Positions 1 to 6,566 are shown, numbered from the stretch's first letter. The stretch: DNA of 21,975 nucleotides from Dethiobacter sp. (GCA_018333395.1 JAGXSQ010000142.1:1-21975), one strand, 5' to 3'. Numbers and translations: made by a program. Notes: generated from the letters alone by a model not told the origin.

Positions 1-1
1 A

Positions 2-529
2 AAGGCGGAGAAAGACGCGATGTATGACGGCTATTTCTGCATCATCACGAGCGAACTTGACTATGATGAACGGAAAATGCGCCAAGTGTACGGCGGTCTT
101 TGGCGGATAGAGCAGTCGTTTAGGATGATGAAATCAGACCTTTATGCCAGACCCGTGTTTGTCAACAAGAATGAGCATATCCGTGCGCATTTTCTGATCT
201 GCTTTGTTGCGCTCCTCATCGTCCGAATCATTCAGCATCGAATGGGAGAAAACGCGCTGTCAGCCGAGCGAATCGCAAGAGCGCTGAATGCCGCGACATG
301 TCAAGTTTTGAAGGGCGGCGTCATTCACCTCGATGATGTCGGCGGTGCGATCGCATTCCAAAAGGTGCGAAACAAAAAGGGCGAGATAGTGGAAACGCTG
401 GCATTTTCGGATCAAGACGAGATTGCGTTAGACTACAAGGAACTACAGAATATGTTCGGCACGGATTTCTACAATATTTACCCAAGGCAGGAGGTGTTCA
501 ACAAATTCCTGAAGAAGATATCTCTGTAG
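2..529 (+). CDS. IS4-superfamily (IS1634-like) transposase, 3' part only
   Basis: This is the C-terminal part of a DDE transposase; the reading frame is open to the left window edge, so the start lies outside. The block around 92-133 reads Y-G-G-L-W-R-I-E-Q-S-F-R-M-M-K, the E-x6-K end of the Y-R-E-K signature of the IS4 superfamily, with E at 110-112 and K at 131-133. It is followed by R-P-V-F and a hydrophobic helix with H-x-x-I, as in IS1634-type enzymes. The Arg expected before the Glu is Leu here. It would cut and join the ends of its own element. The terminator at 564-592 follows at once. Family level is fairly sure; the exact family (IS1634 versus a neighbour) is less so. Whether the gene is intact upstream cannot be seen. 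Confidence 0.75.
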   Translation, partial: KAEKDAMYDGYFCIITSELDYDERKMRQVYGGLWRIEQSFRMMKSDLYARPVFVNKNEHIRAHFLICFVALLIVRIIQHRMGENALSAERIARALNAATCQVLKGGVIHLDDVGGAIAFQKVRNKKGEIVETLAFSDQDEIALDYKELQNMFGTDFYNIYPRQEVFNKFLKKISL

Positions 530-563
530 CATAACAAAATTAAATACGATCCTAAACGCAAAA

Positions 564-606
564 AAGCCCATAGCTTCAACGACTATGGGCTTCTAACCTT
601 TTTTGA
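564..606 (+). terminator. Intrinsic terminator of the IS1634-like element
   Basis: A perfect 10-bp stem (564-573 AAGCCCATAG with 583-592 CTATGGGCTT) has a 9-nt loop and is followed by a T-rich stretch with a run of six T at 599-604. It lies 35 bp after the transposase stop and should end its transcript. The right end of that element must lie close by (about 600-640), but without its left end the border cannot be set. Confidence 0.7.
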
Positions 607-648
607 ACTGTAAAAGTCAGGTTATAGCAGAATGGCGGCGGTTTGCAA

Positions 649-664
649 GCAGCAACGTTGCTGC
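649..664. repeat. 16-bp perfect palindrome, insertion target of the ISKra4-like element
   Basis: GCAGCAAC followed by GTTGCTGC is a perfect 16-bp inverted repeat with no spacer. The ISKra4-like element sits exactly at its right edge, and the duplicated target (CGTTGCTGC) is the right half plus one base. The element therefore entered a self-complementary site. Confidence 0.85.
656..664. repeat. Left target-site duplication (9 bp)
   Basis: CGTTGCTGC at 656-664 is repeated perfectly at 2551-2559, immediately outside the two inverted ends of the insertion sequence. Nine bp is, as far as I recall, the duplication size given for the ISKra4 group. Confidence 0.9.
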
Positions 665-677
665 GGGTGCACGACAA
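665..677. repeat. Left terminal inverted repeat of the ISKra4-like element
   Basis: GGGTGCACGACAA matches the reverse complement of 2538-2550 at 13 of 13 positions. Beyond this the left end has an extra A before its T-run. Confidence 0.9.
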
Positions 678-698
678 ATTTTTGATTTAGAGAAACAA

Positions 699-728
699 TT
701 GACAGCCGGGGGCGGTTTATGATATATT
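699..728 (+). promoter_or_regulatory. Probable promoter of the ISKra4-like element
   Basis: TTGACA at 699-704 and TATATT at 723-728 are separated by 18 bp. Transcription would start about 30 bp before the first ORF of the element. It lies inside the left end, as expected for a self-contained element. Confidence 0.6.
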
Positions 729-766
729 TCTGACAGCGGATACCGTTGTCAGAGAGGAGAGAAGGC

Positions 767-1183
767 ATGAACGGTCAACCGGATGCTGAAAAATTGACCC
801 AGCGGCGAGATGAGCTTAAGTCCGAGATAGCTAATATTAATGACATGCGTCCCGGTTCTCTTACTCCCCGCTTTCGCAAGTGCGGCAAGCCTAATTGTCA
901 CTGTTCAAGCGAGACTTCGCATGGTCATGGGCCGAGTTGGTCTTTAACAAGGGAACTGCATGGAAAGACTATAACAAAAATCATTTCTTCATCTGCAGCG
1001 GTAGAAGCCACAAAACAACAGATCTCCGAATTTAAACGATTTCGTGAATTAAGCAGAGAATTAATTGAGATTAGCGACAAATTATGCGATGCCAAACTGG
1101 AAACCTTGAAGGCCGACGCAGAAGCAACGGCCAAAAAGGGGGCCTCAAAAACAGGCTCGAAACGGAAGTCACAACCGAGTTAA
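767..1183 (+). CDS. ISKra4-associated small protein (DUF6788-like), upstream frame of the transposase
   Basis: This 138-residue protein of unknown exact role is typically found in front of ISKra4-family transposases. The middle holds a Cys/His cluster, C-G-K-P-N-C-H-C followed by H-G-H-G, which could bind zinc and perhaps the element ends. A helical stretch and a very basic tail rich in Lys and Ser follow. I chose ATG at 767 because AGGAG at 755-759 lies 7 nt upstream; a TTG at 746 has no such site. Its last 109 bases overlap the transposase frame, and the overlap contains a slippery A-AAG-GGG heptamer at 1135-1141. The protein may therefore be made alone or as the N-terminal part of a 579-residue fusion. 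Confidence 0.75.
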   Translation: MNGQPDAEKLTQRRDELKSEIANINDMRPGSLTPRFRKCGKPNCHCSSETSHGHGPSWSLTRELHGKTITKIISSSAAVEATKQQISEFKRFRELSRELIEISDKLCDAKLETLKADAEATAKKGASKTGSKRKSQPS

Positions 1184-2505
1184 ACGCTCTTCTCGGTCAA
1201 GAAATCTTAGATAATCTTGATTTCGAGGCCATGGAGAGCTTGATCAAAAAAAAGGTCTTGCATGTTGCGGCCAAGTTTTTAGAGAAGATGCTAATTAAAG
1301 ACACTTCCGACTATAAAGGTGCTGTGACCACCTGCATTTTTTGTGGCCAAGAGGCTCGCTATGTTAGCCATAATGCAAAAACCTTTACCACTGTGCTGGG
1401 TGATATTACCCTTAAGCGGGCCTACTATTATTGCCCAAGCTGTGCTCACGGCTTTTGCCCTAAGGATTACACTTTAGGTTTCGATGACTCATCCTTATCG
1501 CCGGGGGTTACCCGGATGGTTAGCTTGGTAGCATCTGCGGGCTCATTCCTGGAGGGCTCCAAATTGTTGTCCGCATTGTCTGCTATAATCGTTTCAGAAA
1601 AATGCGTGGAGCGCACCGCTAAAAAAATTGGCTCCGCTATCGCTACCGACGAAGTTGTCTATGTCGAAGAAAAGCCCAACCTCAGCGACACCATGTACGC
1701 TGGGGTTGACGGAACCGGTATTCCCATGCGCAAAGATGAATTGATTGACCGCGCCGGCAAGCAGTCTGACGGCACAGCCAAAACCAGGGAAGTGAAACAG
1801 TGTGTCGTTTGGACGGCTGACTCCCGCGATGCTAAAGGAAACCCAACAAGAGACCCGGGCTCCGTAAGTTATTCCGCGGCCATAGAGAGTTGTGCCTGGA
1901 GCGATACATGCAAAGACACCCCTCCATTTGCTTACCGGGTGGAACGGGAATTGACCAGACGTGGCTACTTTCACGCCCAACGTCAGGTATTTATAGGCGA
2001 TGGCGCCCCATGGATCTGGAACCTCGCTGCAATGATCGCCCCGAACGCCCTCCAAATTGTTGATCTTTACCATGCCAAAGAACACTTGAGCCAGCTCGCG
2101 GGTGCCATCTTCGGTTCCAAATCTGAATTGTCCAGAAAATGGGCCGATGAGCGCTGCTTCGACTTGGAATCAGGTAACCTGGACGCTTTGTTGAGCGCCA
2201 TTAGTTGTCACACGTCCAGAATCGGAGAGGTGGGGAAACAAGCAGCCAGGGTATTTGATTACTTCACCAGCAACCGTTACCGAATGCGATATGATTATTT
2301 CCGCTCACTTGGTCTTTGCGTTGGCTCGGGCGTGGTCGAGGCCGGTTGCCGGGTGGTCATCGGCCAACGCCTCAAACGTTCAGGCATGTTCTGGAGCTTA
2401 AATGGCGCTAACGCGATCATTGCACTGCGTTCCAGCCTGCTAAGCGGCAGATTTGACGAGTTCTGGACTCGCTATCGCGCTAAAACCACCCAAAAAAGAT
2501 TCTAA
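1075..2505 (+). CDS. ISKra4-family transposase (downstream frame)
   Basis: This DDE transposase moves the surrounding element. The frame is open from 1075; an ATG at 1084 lacks a ribosome binding site, so production by -1 frameshift from the upstream ORF is likely. Zinc-finger-like pairs (C-I-F-C, then C-P-S-C) come early. The catalytic acid candidates are Asp in V-D-G-T-G-I-P (1708-1710), Asp in G-D-G-A-P-W-I-W (1999-2001) and Glu in V-V-E-A-G (2338-2340). The last is followed by R-L-K-R-S-G-M-F-W and a conserved N-G-A-N-A-I helix, all hallmarks of the ISKra4 family. The 454 residues after the shift plus 125 before it give 579, in the normal range. No in-frame stop breaks the gene. Confidence 0.88.
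   Translation, partial: RQIMRCQTGNLEGRRRSNGQKGGLKNRLETEVTTELNALLGQEILDNLDFEAMESLIKKKVLHVAAKFLEKMLIKDTSDYKGAVTTCIFCGQEARYVSHNAKTFTTVLGDITLKRAYYYCPSCAHGFCPKDYTLGFDDSSLSPGVTRMVSLVASAGSFLEGSKLLSALSAIIVSEKCVERTAKKIGSAIATDEVVYVEEKPNLSDTMYAGVDGTGIPMRKDELIDRAGKQSDGTAKTREVKQCVVWTADSRDAKGNPTRDPGSVSYSAAIESCAWSDTCKDTPPFAYRVERELTRRGYFHAQRQVFIGDGAPWIWNLAAMIAPNALQIVDLYHAKEHLSQLAGAIFGSKSELSRKWADERCFDLESGNLDALLSAISCHTSRIGEVGKQAARVFDYFTSNRYRMRYDYFRSLGLCVGSGVVEAGCRVVIGQRLKRSGMFWSLNGANAIIALRSSLLSGRFDEFWTRYRAKTTQKRF
1135..1141 (+). promoter_or_regulatory. Candidate -1 ribosomal frameshift site A-AAG-GGG
   Basis: Read in the upstream frame the bases are A|AAG|GGG, a perfect X-XXY-YYZ heptamer inside the overlap of the two ORFs. 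Slipping back one base gives AAA-GGG and joins the two frames, yielding K-G-G-L-K at the junction. It is the only heptamer of this form I found in the overlap (1075-1183). Confidence 0.6.
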
Positions 2506-2537
2506 ATCGAGGAATTCCCATTTATTTACTCATAAAA

Positions 2538-2550
2538 TTGTCGTGCACCC
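2538..2550. repeat. Right terminal inverted repeat of the ISKra4-like element
   Basis: TTGTCGTGCACCC is the mirror of the left end at 665-677. It lies 32 bp after the transposase stop. Confidence 0.9.
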
Positions 2551-2559
2551 CGTTGCTGC
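2551..2559. repeat. Right target-site duplication (9 bp)
   Basis: CGTTGCTGC is an exact copy of 656-664 and directly abuts the right inverted end. Confidence 0.9.
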
Positions 2560-2760
2560 ACCTTTCCTGCGAGGAAAGATAGTCTTGGGTGTATCCTGTT
2601 TTCTGCCGCTGCCTGGGAGCTTTCAGCCCGGGAACAGTGAATTGGAGGGACAAAGACCGACCGCACGGTAGGAGTAAAGAAAGGTTAAACGCCAGGCAGC
2701 TCCCTAAGTCGGGGGGGCTGTTGTCTTTAGCAGGAATAATTAGGTGGTCGTCGAACACAA
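2560..2760 (+). other. Gene-free leader with strong RNA-folding potential, class not recognised
   Basis: No convincing protein gene lies here. A hairpin CTTTCCT-GCG-AGGAAAG (2562-2578) comes first. A perfect 9-bp long-range pairing then joins GCTGCCTGG (2608-2616) with CCAGGCAGC (2692-2700). GGGAGC at 2615-2620 could instead pair with GCTCCC (2699-2704), or CCTGGG (2612-2617) with CCCGGG (2627-2632), so exclusive folds are possible. A G-run (2711-2717) lies near the 3' end. It lacks the signatures of T-box, TPP, FMN, SAM, lysine or cobalamin riboswitches, RNase P and tmRNA. It may be a small RNA or the leader of the activase gene at 2821, cut off from its original upstream sequence by the insertion element. 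Confidence 0.35.
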
Positions 2761-2820
2761 GATAAGGATAGGGTGCTGCAATTAGGGTGGGTCTGCCGGC
2801 ACGCTGCGGGAGGGAGATTA

Positions 2821-3789
2821 ATGCTGGGTTACCTGGGAATTGACGTGGGATCGGTCAGCACCAACTTGGTTGTTATTGACGGAGATAGCAGAGTGTTGGT
2901 TGCTCTGTACTTACGTACCCGCGGACAACCTATCCTGGCCGTCCAAGAAGGAATGCGGCAGGTGGATGAGGCGCTAAAAGGGAAAGTAGTGGAGATTTGC
3001 GGTGTCGGTACGACGGGCAGCGCGCGGACTTTGAGCGGCGTCATCGTGGGCGCTGACACGATCAAGAACGAGATTACGGCTCACGCTGTGGCTGCCTCTA
3101 GGCTGGTGCCTGACGTACAGACGGTGCTGGAGATCGGCGGGCAGGACTCCAAGATTATTCTGCTGCGAGAAGGGATCGTCACTGACTTTGCTATGAATAC
3201 CGTCTGTGCCGCCGGGACAGGCTCTTTTCTTGACCATCAGGCGGCGCGGTTACATATTCCCATTGAGGAGTTCGGGGCGCTGGCACTGCAGAGCAAATCT
3301 TCGGTGCGTATTGCCGGGCGTTGCTCTGTTTTTGCCGAATCGGATATGATCCACAAACAACAGATGGGACACCAGTTTCCAGATATTATCGCCGGCCTTT
3401 GTGATGCACTGGTGCGCAATTATCTGAACAATGTCGGCAAGGGCAAAGAGATTCTTCCGCCGGTCGTTTTCCAGGGAGGGGTAGCCGCTAACGCTGGTAT
3501 CCGGGCGGCTTTTGAAAAGGCGCTTGGCCTGAAAGTGATTGTCCCCGACTATTTTAGTGTCATGGGGGCCATCGGTGCTGCTCTGTTGGCCAAAGCTGCC
3601 GTACAGGAGAAAAAGCAGACTGCTTTCCGCGGTTTTGATGTTGCTAGGCTGGAATACCAGGCTACTAGTTTCGAATGTCAGGGTTGTCCGAACGTGTGTG
3701 AGATAGTCAACATCACTGTGGAAGGTGAAGTGCTGGCCCGCTGGGGCGGACGCTGCGGCAAATGGGAAACATTGCGTAAGACAGGCTGA
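2821..3789 (+). CDS. 2-hydroxyacyl-CoA dehydratase activase (BadF/BadG/BcrA/BcrD ATPase family)
   Basis: This ATP-driven electron donor uses a [4Fe-4S] cluster shared by two subunits to activate 2-hydroxyacyl-CoA dehydratases or benzoyl-CoA reductases. The 322-residue ASKHA fold starts with the phosphate loop G-I-D-V-G-S-V-S-T. The cluster ligands are Cys129 (C-A-A-G-T-G) and Cys168 (R-C-S-V-F-A-E-S-D), 39 residues apart exactly as in HgdC of Acidaminococcus. The C-terminus carries an extra Cys-rich tail, C-Q-G-C-P-N-V-C and G-R-C-G-K-W, as in the long activase-dehydratase fusion proteins. I chose ATG 2821 because GGGAGGGAG lies just upstream; GTG 2773 in the same frame is an alternative. No dehydratase subunit is in the window, so its client is unknown. 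Confidence 0.85.
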   Translation: MLGYLGIDVGSVSTNLVVIDGDSRVLVALYLRTRGQPILAVQEGMRQVDEALKGKVVEICGVGTTGSARTLSGVIVGADTIKNEITAHAVAASRLVPDVQTVLEIGGQDSKIILLREGIVTDFAMNTVCAAGTGSFLDHQAARLHIPIEEFGALALQSKSSVRIAGRCSVFAESDMIHKQQMGHQFPDIIAGLCDALVRNYLNNVGKGKEILPPVVFQGGVAANAGIRAAFEKALGLKVIVPDYFSVMGAIGAALLAKAAVQEKKQTAFRGFDVARLEYQATSFECQGCPNVCEIVNITVEGEVLARWGGRCGKWETLRKTG

Positions 3790-3929
3790 GGCGCAAAGCC
3801 TTTTCTGCCCGGAAGCTCAGACTGTGAGCCGGTGGAGGGAGGAGCCTAGTTGGCAAGTAAGAAGAATACGGATAGCTGACTAAAAGGCCTTAGAAGGCCA
3901 AAAAATACCGAAAGGAGAGTTGGTTTGGC

Positions 3930-4661
3930 ATGTTGAAAAAACTTTTGTCTTCGCTGGGTGTAGGAGGAGCCACTATTGATTTTGTTTTGGGGGAGGCCAG
4001 CGTTCGCGCTGGCGAAGTTCTGGGGGGCGTAGTACGGGTGGTGCCGGGGACGCTGAACCAGCGGGTGGGCGGCATAGTGTTTCGTCTGGTAGCTCAGTCG
4101 CGGCTGGAAGAACGCTCTATCACAAGCGAAATTGACCGGCAGACAGTGGCAGAAGCTTTTGAGATCACTTCTGGAGGCCGCCCGTTCGAGATGCCCATCC
4201 GTTACCACATACCTTTTAAGAGCCCTGTTTCCTCTGCGTTCACACGCCTATCGCTTACAACTACCTTAGATAGCGACGCTATTATAGATCCGAGCGACGT
4301 GGACCGGATCACTGTCCTGCCGGAGCGCCGTGTACAAATGGTAATGAACGCCTTCCGCGAGCTTGGTTTCCGGGAAAACGTCAGGGATTCCGGCCGGTTT
4401 AACGGCCGCTGGCAGGAATTTGAATATGTTCCGGTTGGCGGTCGAGCTCGTCACATAAAAGAGATTGATGTCATTTACGACGTACGTTCTGATGGCGTGA
4501 TGCTGCTCGTCGAAGCGGAACGGCGCTCTCTTTTGCTGGATATCCTAGACCTGGAGGAGCTTGGTGAACGGCGGATGAGGATTTTTCTTGCGGACCAAGT
4601 TCTTCAGGATATCGACGCTGTGTGCCGTGAGCTGGACCGGAAACTCATCTCCTCTCTTTGA
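3930..4661 (+). CDS. Spo0M-like sporulation-control protein
   Basis: This 243-residue protein belongs to the Spo0M family, soluble arrestin-like proteins linked to sporulation and cell-shape control in Bacillus. Residues 1-130 form the typical beta-rich first half: V-L-G-E-A-S-V-R-A-G-E followed by G-G-V-V-R-V, then P-F-E-M-P-I-R-Y-H-I-P. The second half begins with the conserved segment V-Q-M-V-M-N-A-F-R-E-L-G-F and a basic F-N-G-R-W-Q-E-F-E-Y motif. The length is close to the Bacillus protein (about 258). AAAGGAGAG lies upstream of ATG 3930. It is followed by a zinc-ribbon gene on the same strand, possibly co-transcribed. The specific target in this organism is not known. Confidence 0.85.
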   Translation: MLKKLLSSLGVGGATIDFVLGEASVRAGEVLGGVVRVVPGTLNQRVGGIVFRLVAQSRLEERSITSEIDRQTVAEAFEITSGGRPFEMPIRYHIPFKSPVSSAFTRLSLTTTLDSDAIIDPSDVDRITVLPERRVQMVMNAFRELGFRENVRDSGRFNGRWQEFEYVPVGGRARHIKEIDVIYDVRSDGVMLLVEAERRSLLLDILDLEELGERRMRIFLADQVLQDIDAVCRELDRKLISSL

Positions 4662-4718
4662 TATCTCTCGTTCGTGGGTAATGTAGGGCCAAAATTAGTG
4701 TAAGGGAGTGAAAGAATT

Positions 4719-4970
4719 ATGATGTGTCCAGTATGTAGTAACGTTGAGCTGAAGATGGCGGAGCGCCAAAGGGTGGAAATAGACTACTGTCCTAAGTGTC
4801 GGGGAGTTTGGCTTGATCGCGGTGAGCTAGACAAGATTATCGAATTTTCAGTGCCCCAGGGGCCGACCGAGAGAAGCCGCCGTCCGGAAGAGTTTGGCGT
4901 TGACCAGGATAATCTTGAACGTGGCAAACGTAAGCGCAGGTCGGCATTAGGAGACCTTTTTGACTTTTAA
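4719..4970 (+). CDS. Small TFIIB-type zinc-ribbon protein
   Basis: This 83-residue protein has one zinc ribbon at the N-terminus (C3-P-V-C6 and C24-P-K-C27) followed by R-G-V-W-L-D-R-G-E-L, the hallmark of the zf-TFIIB family of bacterial proteins. The tail is charged and basic (R-G-K-R-K-R-R) and ends in D-L-F-D-F. The role is unknown; members are thought to bind nucleic acid or protein partners. AAGGGAGTG lies upstream of the ATG-ATG start at 4719/4722. It converges with the minus-strand small gene, with only 7 bp between the two stop codons. Confidence 0.8.
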   Translation: MMCPVCSNVELKMAERQRVEIDYCPKCRGVWLDRGELDKIIEFSVPQGPTERSRRPEEFGVDQDNLERGKRKRRSALGDLFDF

Positions 4971-4977
4971 AGTGTTC

Positions 4978-5130
4978 CTACTTGAACAGTTTCCGTAGCA
5001 GGCGGCCGGTAGCCTTCCCTGCAATGCGTCGGGCGATACGCTTGCCCACCTTGCCGGTCTTGACGGCCTGCGCGTCACCGAGCAGGCGTGCCAAGGCATA
5101 GAGGATGCCGCGTGTCTTGCCGATGCCCAT
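4978..5130 (-). CDS. Small basic conserved-looking protein, 50 residues
   Basis: A clear short gene on the minus strand. ATG (complement of 5128-5130) is preceded by an almost perfect AAGGAGGTGA site (AAGGAGGT complement at 5138-5145). A sigma-A type promoter lies 79 bp upstream of the start. The product begins M-G-I-G-K-T-R-G-I-L-Y-A-L-A-R and ends A-T-G-R-L-L-R-K-L-F-K. It has about 13 Lys/Arg and only one acidic residue, and alternates helix-like hydrophobic and basic positions. No signal peptide or Cys is present. It resembles short hypothetical proteins I have seen in Clostridia, but I do not know a function. A nucleic-acid or membrane-surface binding role would be a guess. Confidence 0.75.
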   Translation of the reverse strand: MGIGKTRGILYALARLLGDAQAVKTGKVGKRIARRIAGKATGRLLRKLFK

Positions 5131-5208
5131 GTCCTTCACCTCCTTCTTGATGGGGGGTCAGTTCAATGCTGCTTATGTTGCTGTTCTGATAGCGACTTCA
5201 CTTACTAA

Positions 5209-5237
5209 AGTATACTGAATGCTTGCTATTAAAGCAA
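5209..5237 (-). promoter_or_regulatory. Sigma-A type promoter of the 50-residue gene
   Basis: Read on the minus strand, TTGCTT (5232-5237) and TATACT (5209-5214) are exactly 17 bp apart. An inverted repeat TTGCT (5223-5227)/AGCAA (5233-5237) overlaps the -35 box and the spacer and could be an operator. The 5' leader to the ATG would be about 70 nt. Confidence 0.6.
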
Positions 5238-5380
5238 ACTGTTTATGATGCGCAGCTTATATCTTGCCATGTCTTAAGAGAAGGTATGGTTGGCGGGCAG
5301 GACATCGCATCCTAGGCAGCTTTTAGGTATGATCTGCGCGGGACGGGGAGGCCTATTTTTGATTCGGGGAGGGAGTAAAG

Positions 5381-6055
5381 TTGACAAAGTACCGGGGTAA
5401 ACGGGCCGGAGTGGTATTGGCAGGGTGTGGGGTCTACGATGGAGCTGAGATTCATGAGGCGGTGCTCACATTGCTATTCCTGGGTAGGGCCGGAGCGGAG
5501 ATTATCTGTCTTGCCCCAGACAGACCACAGCACCACGTAGTCAACCATCTTAGCGGGCAGGAAGCCACAGAGGAAGCAAGAGACATGTTGGTGGAAGGAG
5601 CGCGTATCGCCAGAGGCAACATTCAGGACATGAAAAAAATCAGTGCAGAAGACCTTGATGTCTTAATTTTTCCCGGTGGCTATGGCGCTGCCAAAAACTT
5701 GTCTGATTTTGCTTTCCAAGGGCAGGATTGTACTGTGGAGCAGGAGACAGAGCGGCTGATTAAGGAAATGCATGCTGCGGGAAAACCTCAGGGGTTCCTC
5801 TGTATTGCTCCGGTTATTGCCGCTAAAGTGCTGGGAGAGTATCGTCCTTTACTGACCATCGGTGCTGACCCAGGGACATCTGCGGCTATGGAGGCGATGG
5901 GCGGGGAACACGTCAGTCGTAAAGTGGACGAGATTGCTGTCGATGAGAAAAACAAAGTGGTTTCTACGCCGGCTTATATGCTTGGGCCGGGCATTGCAGA
6001 TGTGGCCTTGGGTATCGAAAAGCTGGTCTGGAAAGTGCTGGAGTTAAGCGACTGA
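5381..6055 (+). CDS. elbB: ElbB-like DJ-1/PfpI-family protein (glyoxalase-type)
   Basis: This 224-residue protein belongs to the DJ-1/PfpI superfamily, ElbB branch, which is linked to isoprenoid metabolism in E. coli and has weak glyoxalase activity there. It starts with a Rossmann-like strand R-A-G-V-V-L-A-G-C-G-V-Y-D-G. The segment V-L-I-F-P-G-G-Y-G-A-A-K-N-L holds the conserved glycine turn. The nucleophile elbow is F-L-C-I-A-P with Cys141. The end K-N-K-V-V-S-T-P-A-Y-M is typical of ElbB. The start is TTG at 5381, with GGGGAGGGAG 6 nt before. It stands alone, with a cupin gene 100 bp downstream on the same strand. Confidence 0.85.
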   Translation: MTKYRGKRAGVVLAGCGVYDGAEIHEAVLTLLFLGRAGAEIICLAPDRPQHHVVNHLSGQEATEEARDMLVEGARIARGNIQDMKKISAEDLDVLIFPGGYGAAKNLSDFAFQGQDCTVEQETERLIKEMHAAGKPQGFLCIAPVIAAKVLGEYRPLLTIGADPGTSAAMEAMGGEHVSRKVDEIAVDEKNKVVSTPAYMLGPGIADVALGIEKLVWKVLELSD

Positions 6056-6155
6056 TAAGCCAAAGCTTAGCCTTCCGTTAAGTTAAGCTAGGGCAGGCCT
6101 GGCTTTGGTTCAGGAGTTATTTCAGCGATAAAAAGAGAAGCAAAGGAGAGTTCTG

Positions 6156-6461
6156 TTGGAAAAGGTTTATCTATTTACACAAACTGACAGCGAGATTTTT
6201 GAAAATGTCTTTAAAACAGGCGATCTGCTCATGAATCATGTGGTCATTCCCGTGGGCAAGGTGTTTCCGAAGCATCAAGCCGATGCTGATGTTTACGCTC
6301 TTATCGTGAGGGGCGTCTTGAGTGTGGCCATAGAAGACCGGGAACCGAAACACTACGGAGCCGGGCGAGTGCTCTATATGCCCAAAGGGACTCTAGCTGA
6401 GCTAGGCAATCGCAGCAGCGAGTTGGTAGAACTGTTTGTTGTGAAGCAACATTTAGATTAA
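6156..6461 (+). CDS. Small single-domain cupin protein
   Basis: This 101-residue protein is one cupin beta-barrel. The region H-V-V-I-P-V-G-K-V-F-P-K-H-Q-A-D-A-D corresponds to cupin motif 1 but has only the first His and lacks the usual second His and Glu. Motif 2 around Y-M-P-K-G-T-L-A-E-L has no His. A classical metal site is therefore missing or rearranged, and a binding or sensing role fits better than a metal enzyme. The TTG start at 6156 has AAAGGAGAG upstream. It ends 62 bp before the carAB promoter. Substrate unknown. Confidence 0.65.
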   Translation: MEKVYLFTQTDSEIFENVFKTGDLLMNHVVIPVGKVFPKHQADADVYALIVRGVLSVAIEDREPKHYGAGRVLYMPKGTLAELGNRSSELVELFVVKQHLD

Positions 6462-6522
6462 ACTGTGAAGGGAATCCTTGTGCGTAGCTGGAAATACAGG
6501 AAGATAGGCGAGGAATTTTTTG

Positions 6523-6551
6523 TTGACAGACCGGAGGGAGTATGATAGAAT
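6523..6551 (+). promoter_or_regulatory. Promoter of the carAB unit
   Basis: TTGACA (6523-6528) and TAGAAT (6546-6551) are exactly 17 bp apart, and TGA directly before the -10 box forms an extended -10 element. Transcription would begin near 6558, just before the PyrR-binding hairpin. Confidence 0.8.
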
Positions 6552-6566
6552 TCTCGGAAATGAGCA

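Larger units (their letters stand above)
665..2550 (+). mobile_element. Complete ISKra4-like insertion sequence, 1886 bp
   Basis: The left end 665-677 (GGGTGCACGACAA) is the exact reverse complement of the right end 2538-2550 (TTGTCGTGCACCC). The similarity continues into T-rich sequence on both sides. The ends start with GGG, as in the ISKra4 family. A perfect 9-bp repeat flanks the element (656-664, 2551-2559). Inside are a promoter, a small Cys/His-rich ORF and the transposase ORF in the -1 frame. Ends, duplication and catalytic residues are all intact, so the copy looks recent and possibly active. Confidence 0.92.

Noticed and set aside
1594..2085. Long minus-strand open frame inside the ISKra4 transposase
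   Set aside because: It is a shadow of the transposase frame with no ribosome binding site or recognisable motif.
2560..2760. Possible RNase P RNA because of GAGGAAAG at 2571-2578
   Set aside because: The other universal RNase P blocks are missing and the region is far too short.
3849..3878. Nine-codon TTG ORF with a GGAGGGAGGA site upstream
   Set aside because: Too short and lysine/serine rich by chance; no sign of a functional peptide. Noted only because the ribosome binding site is good.
3892..3912. GGCCT/AGGCC hairpin before the Spo0M-like gene
   Set aside because: Only a 5-bp stem, followed by A rather than T on the plus strand; on the minus strand no gene would need it.
6059..6108. 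CCAAAGC/GCTTTGG pairing after elbB as a terminator
   Set aside because: Long loop and no T-run, so not a convincing intrinsic terminator.
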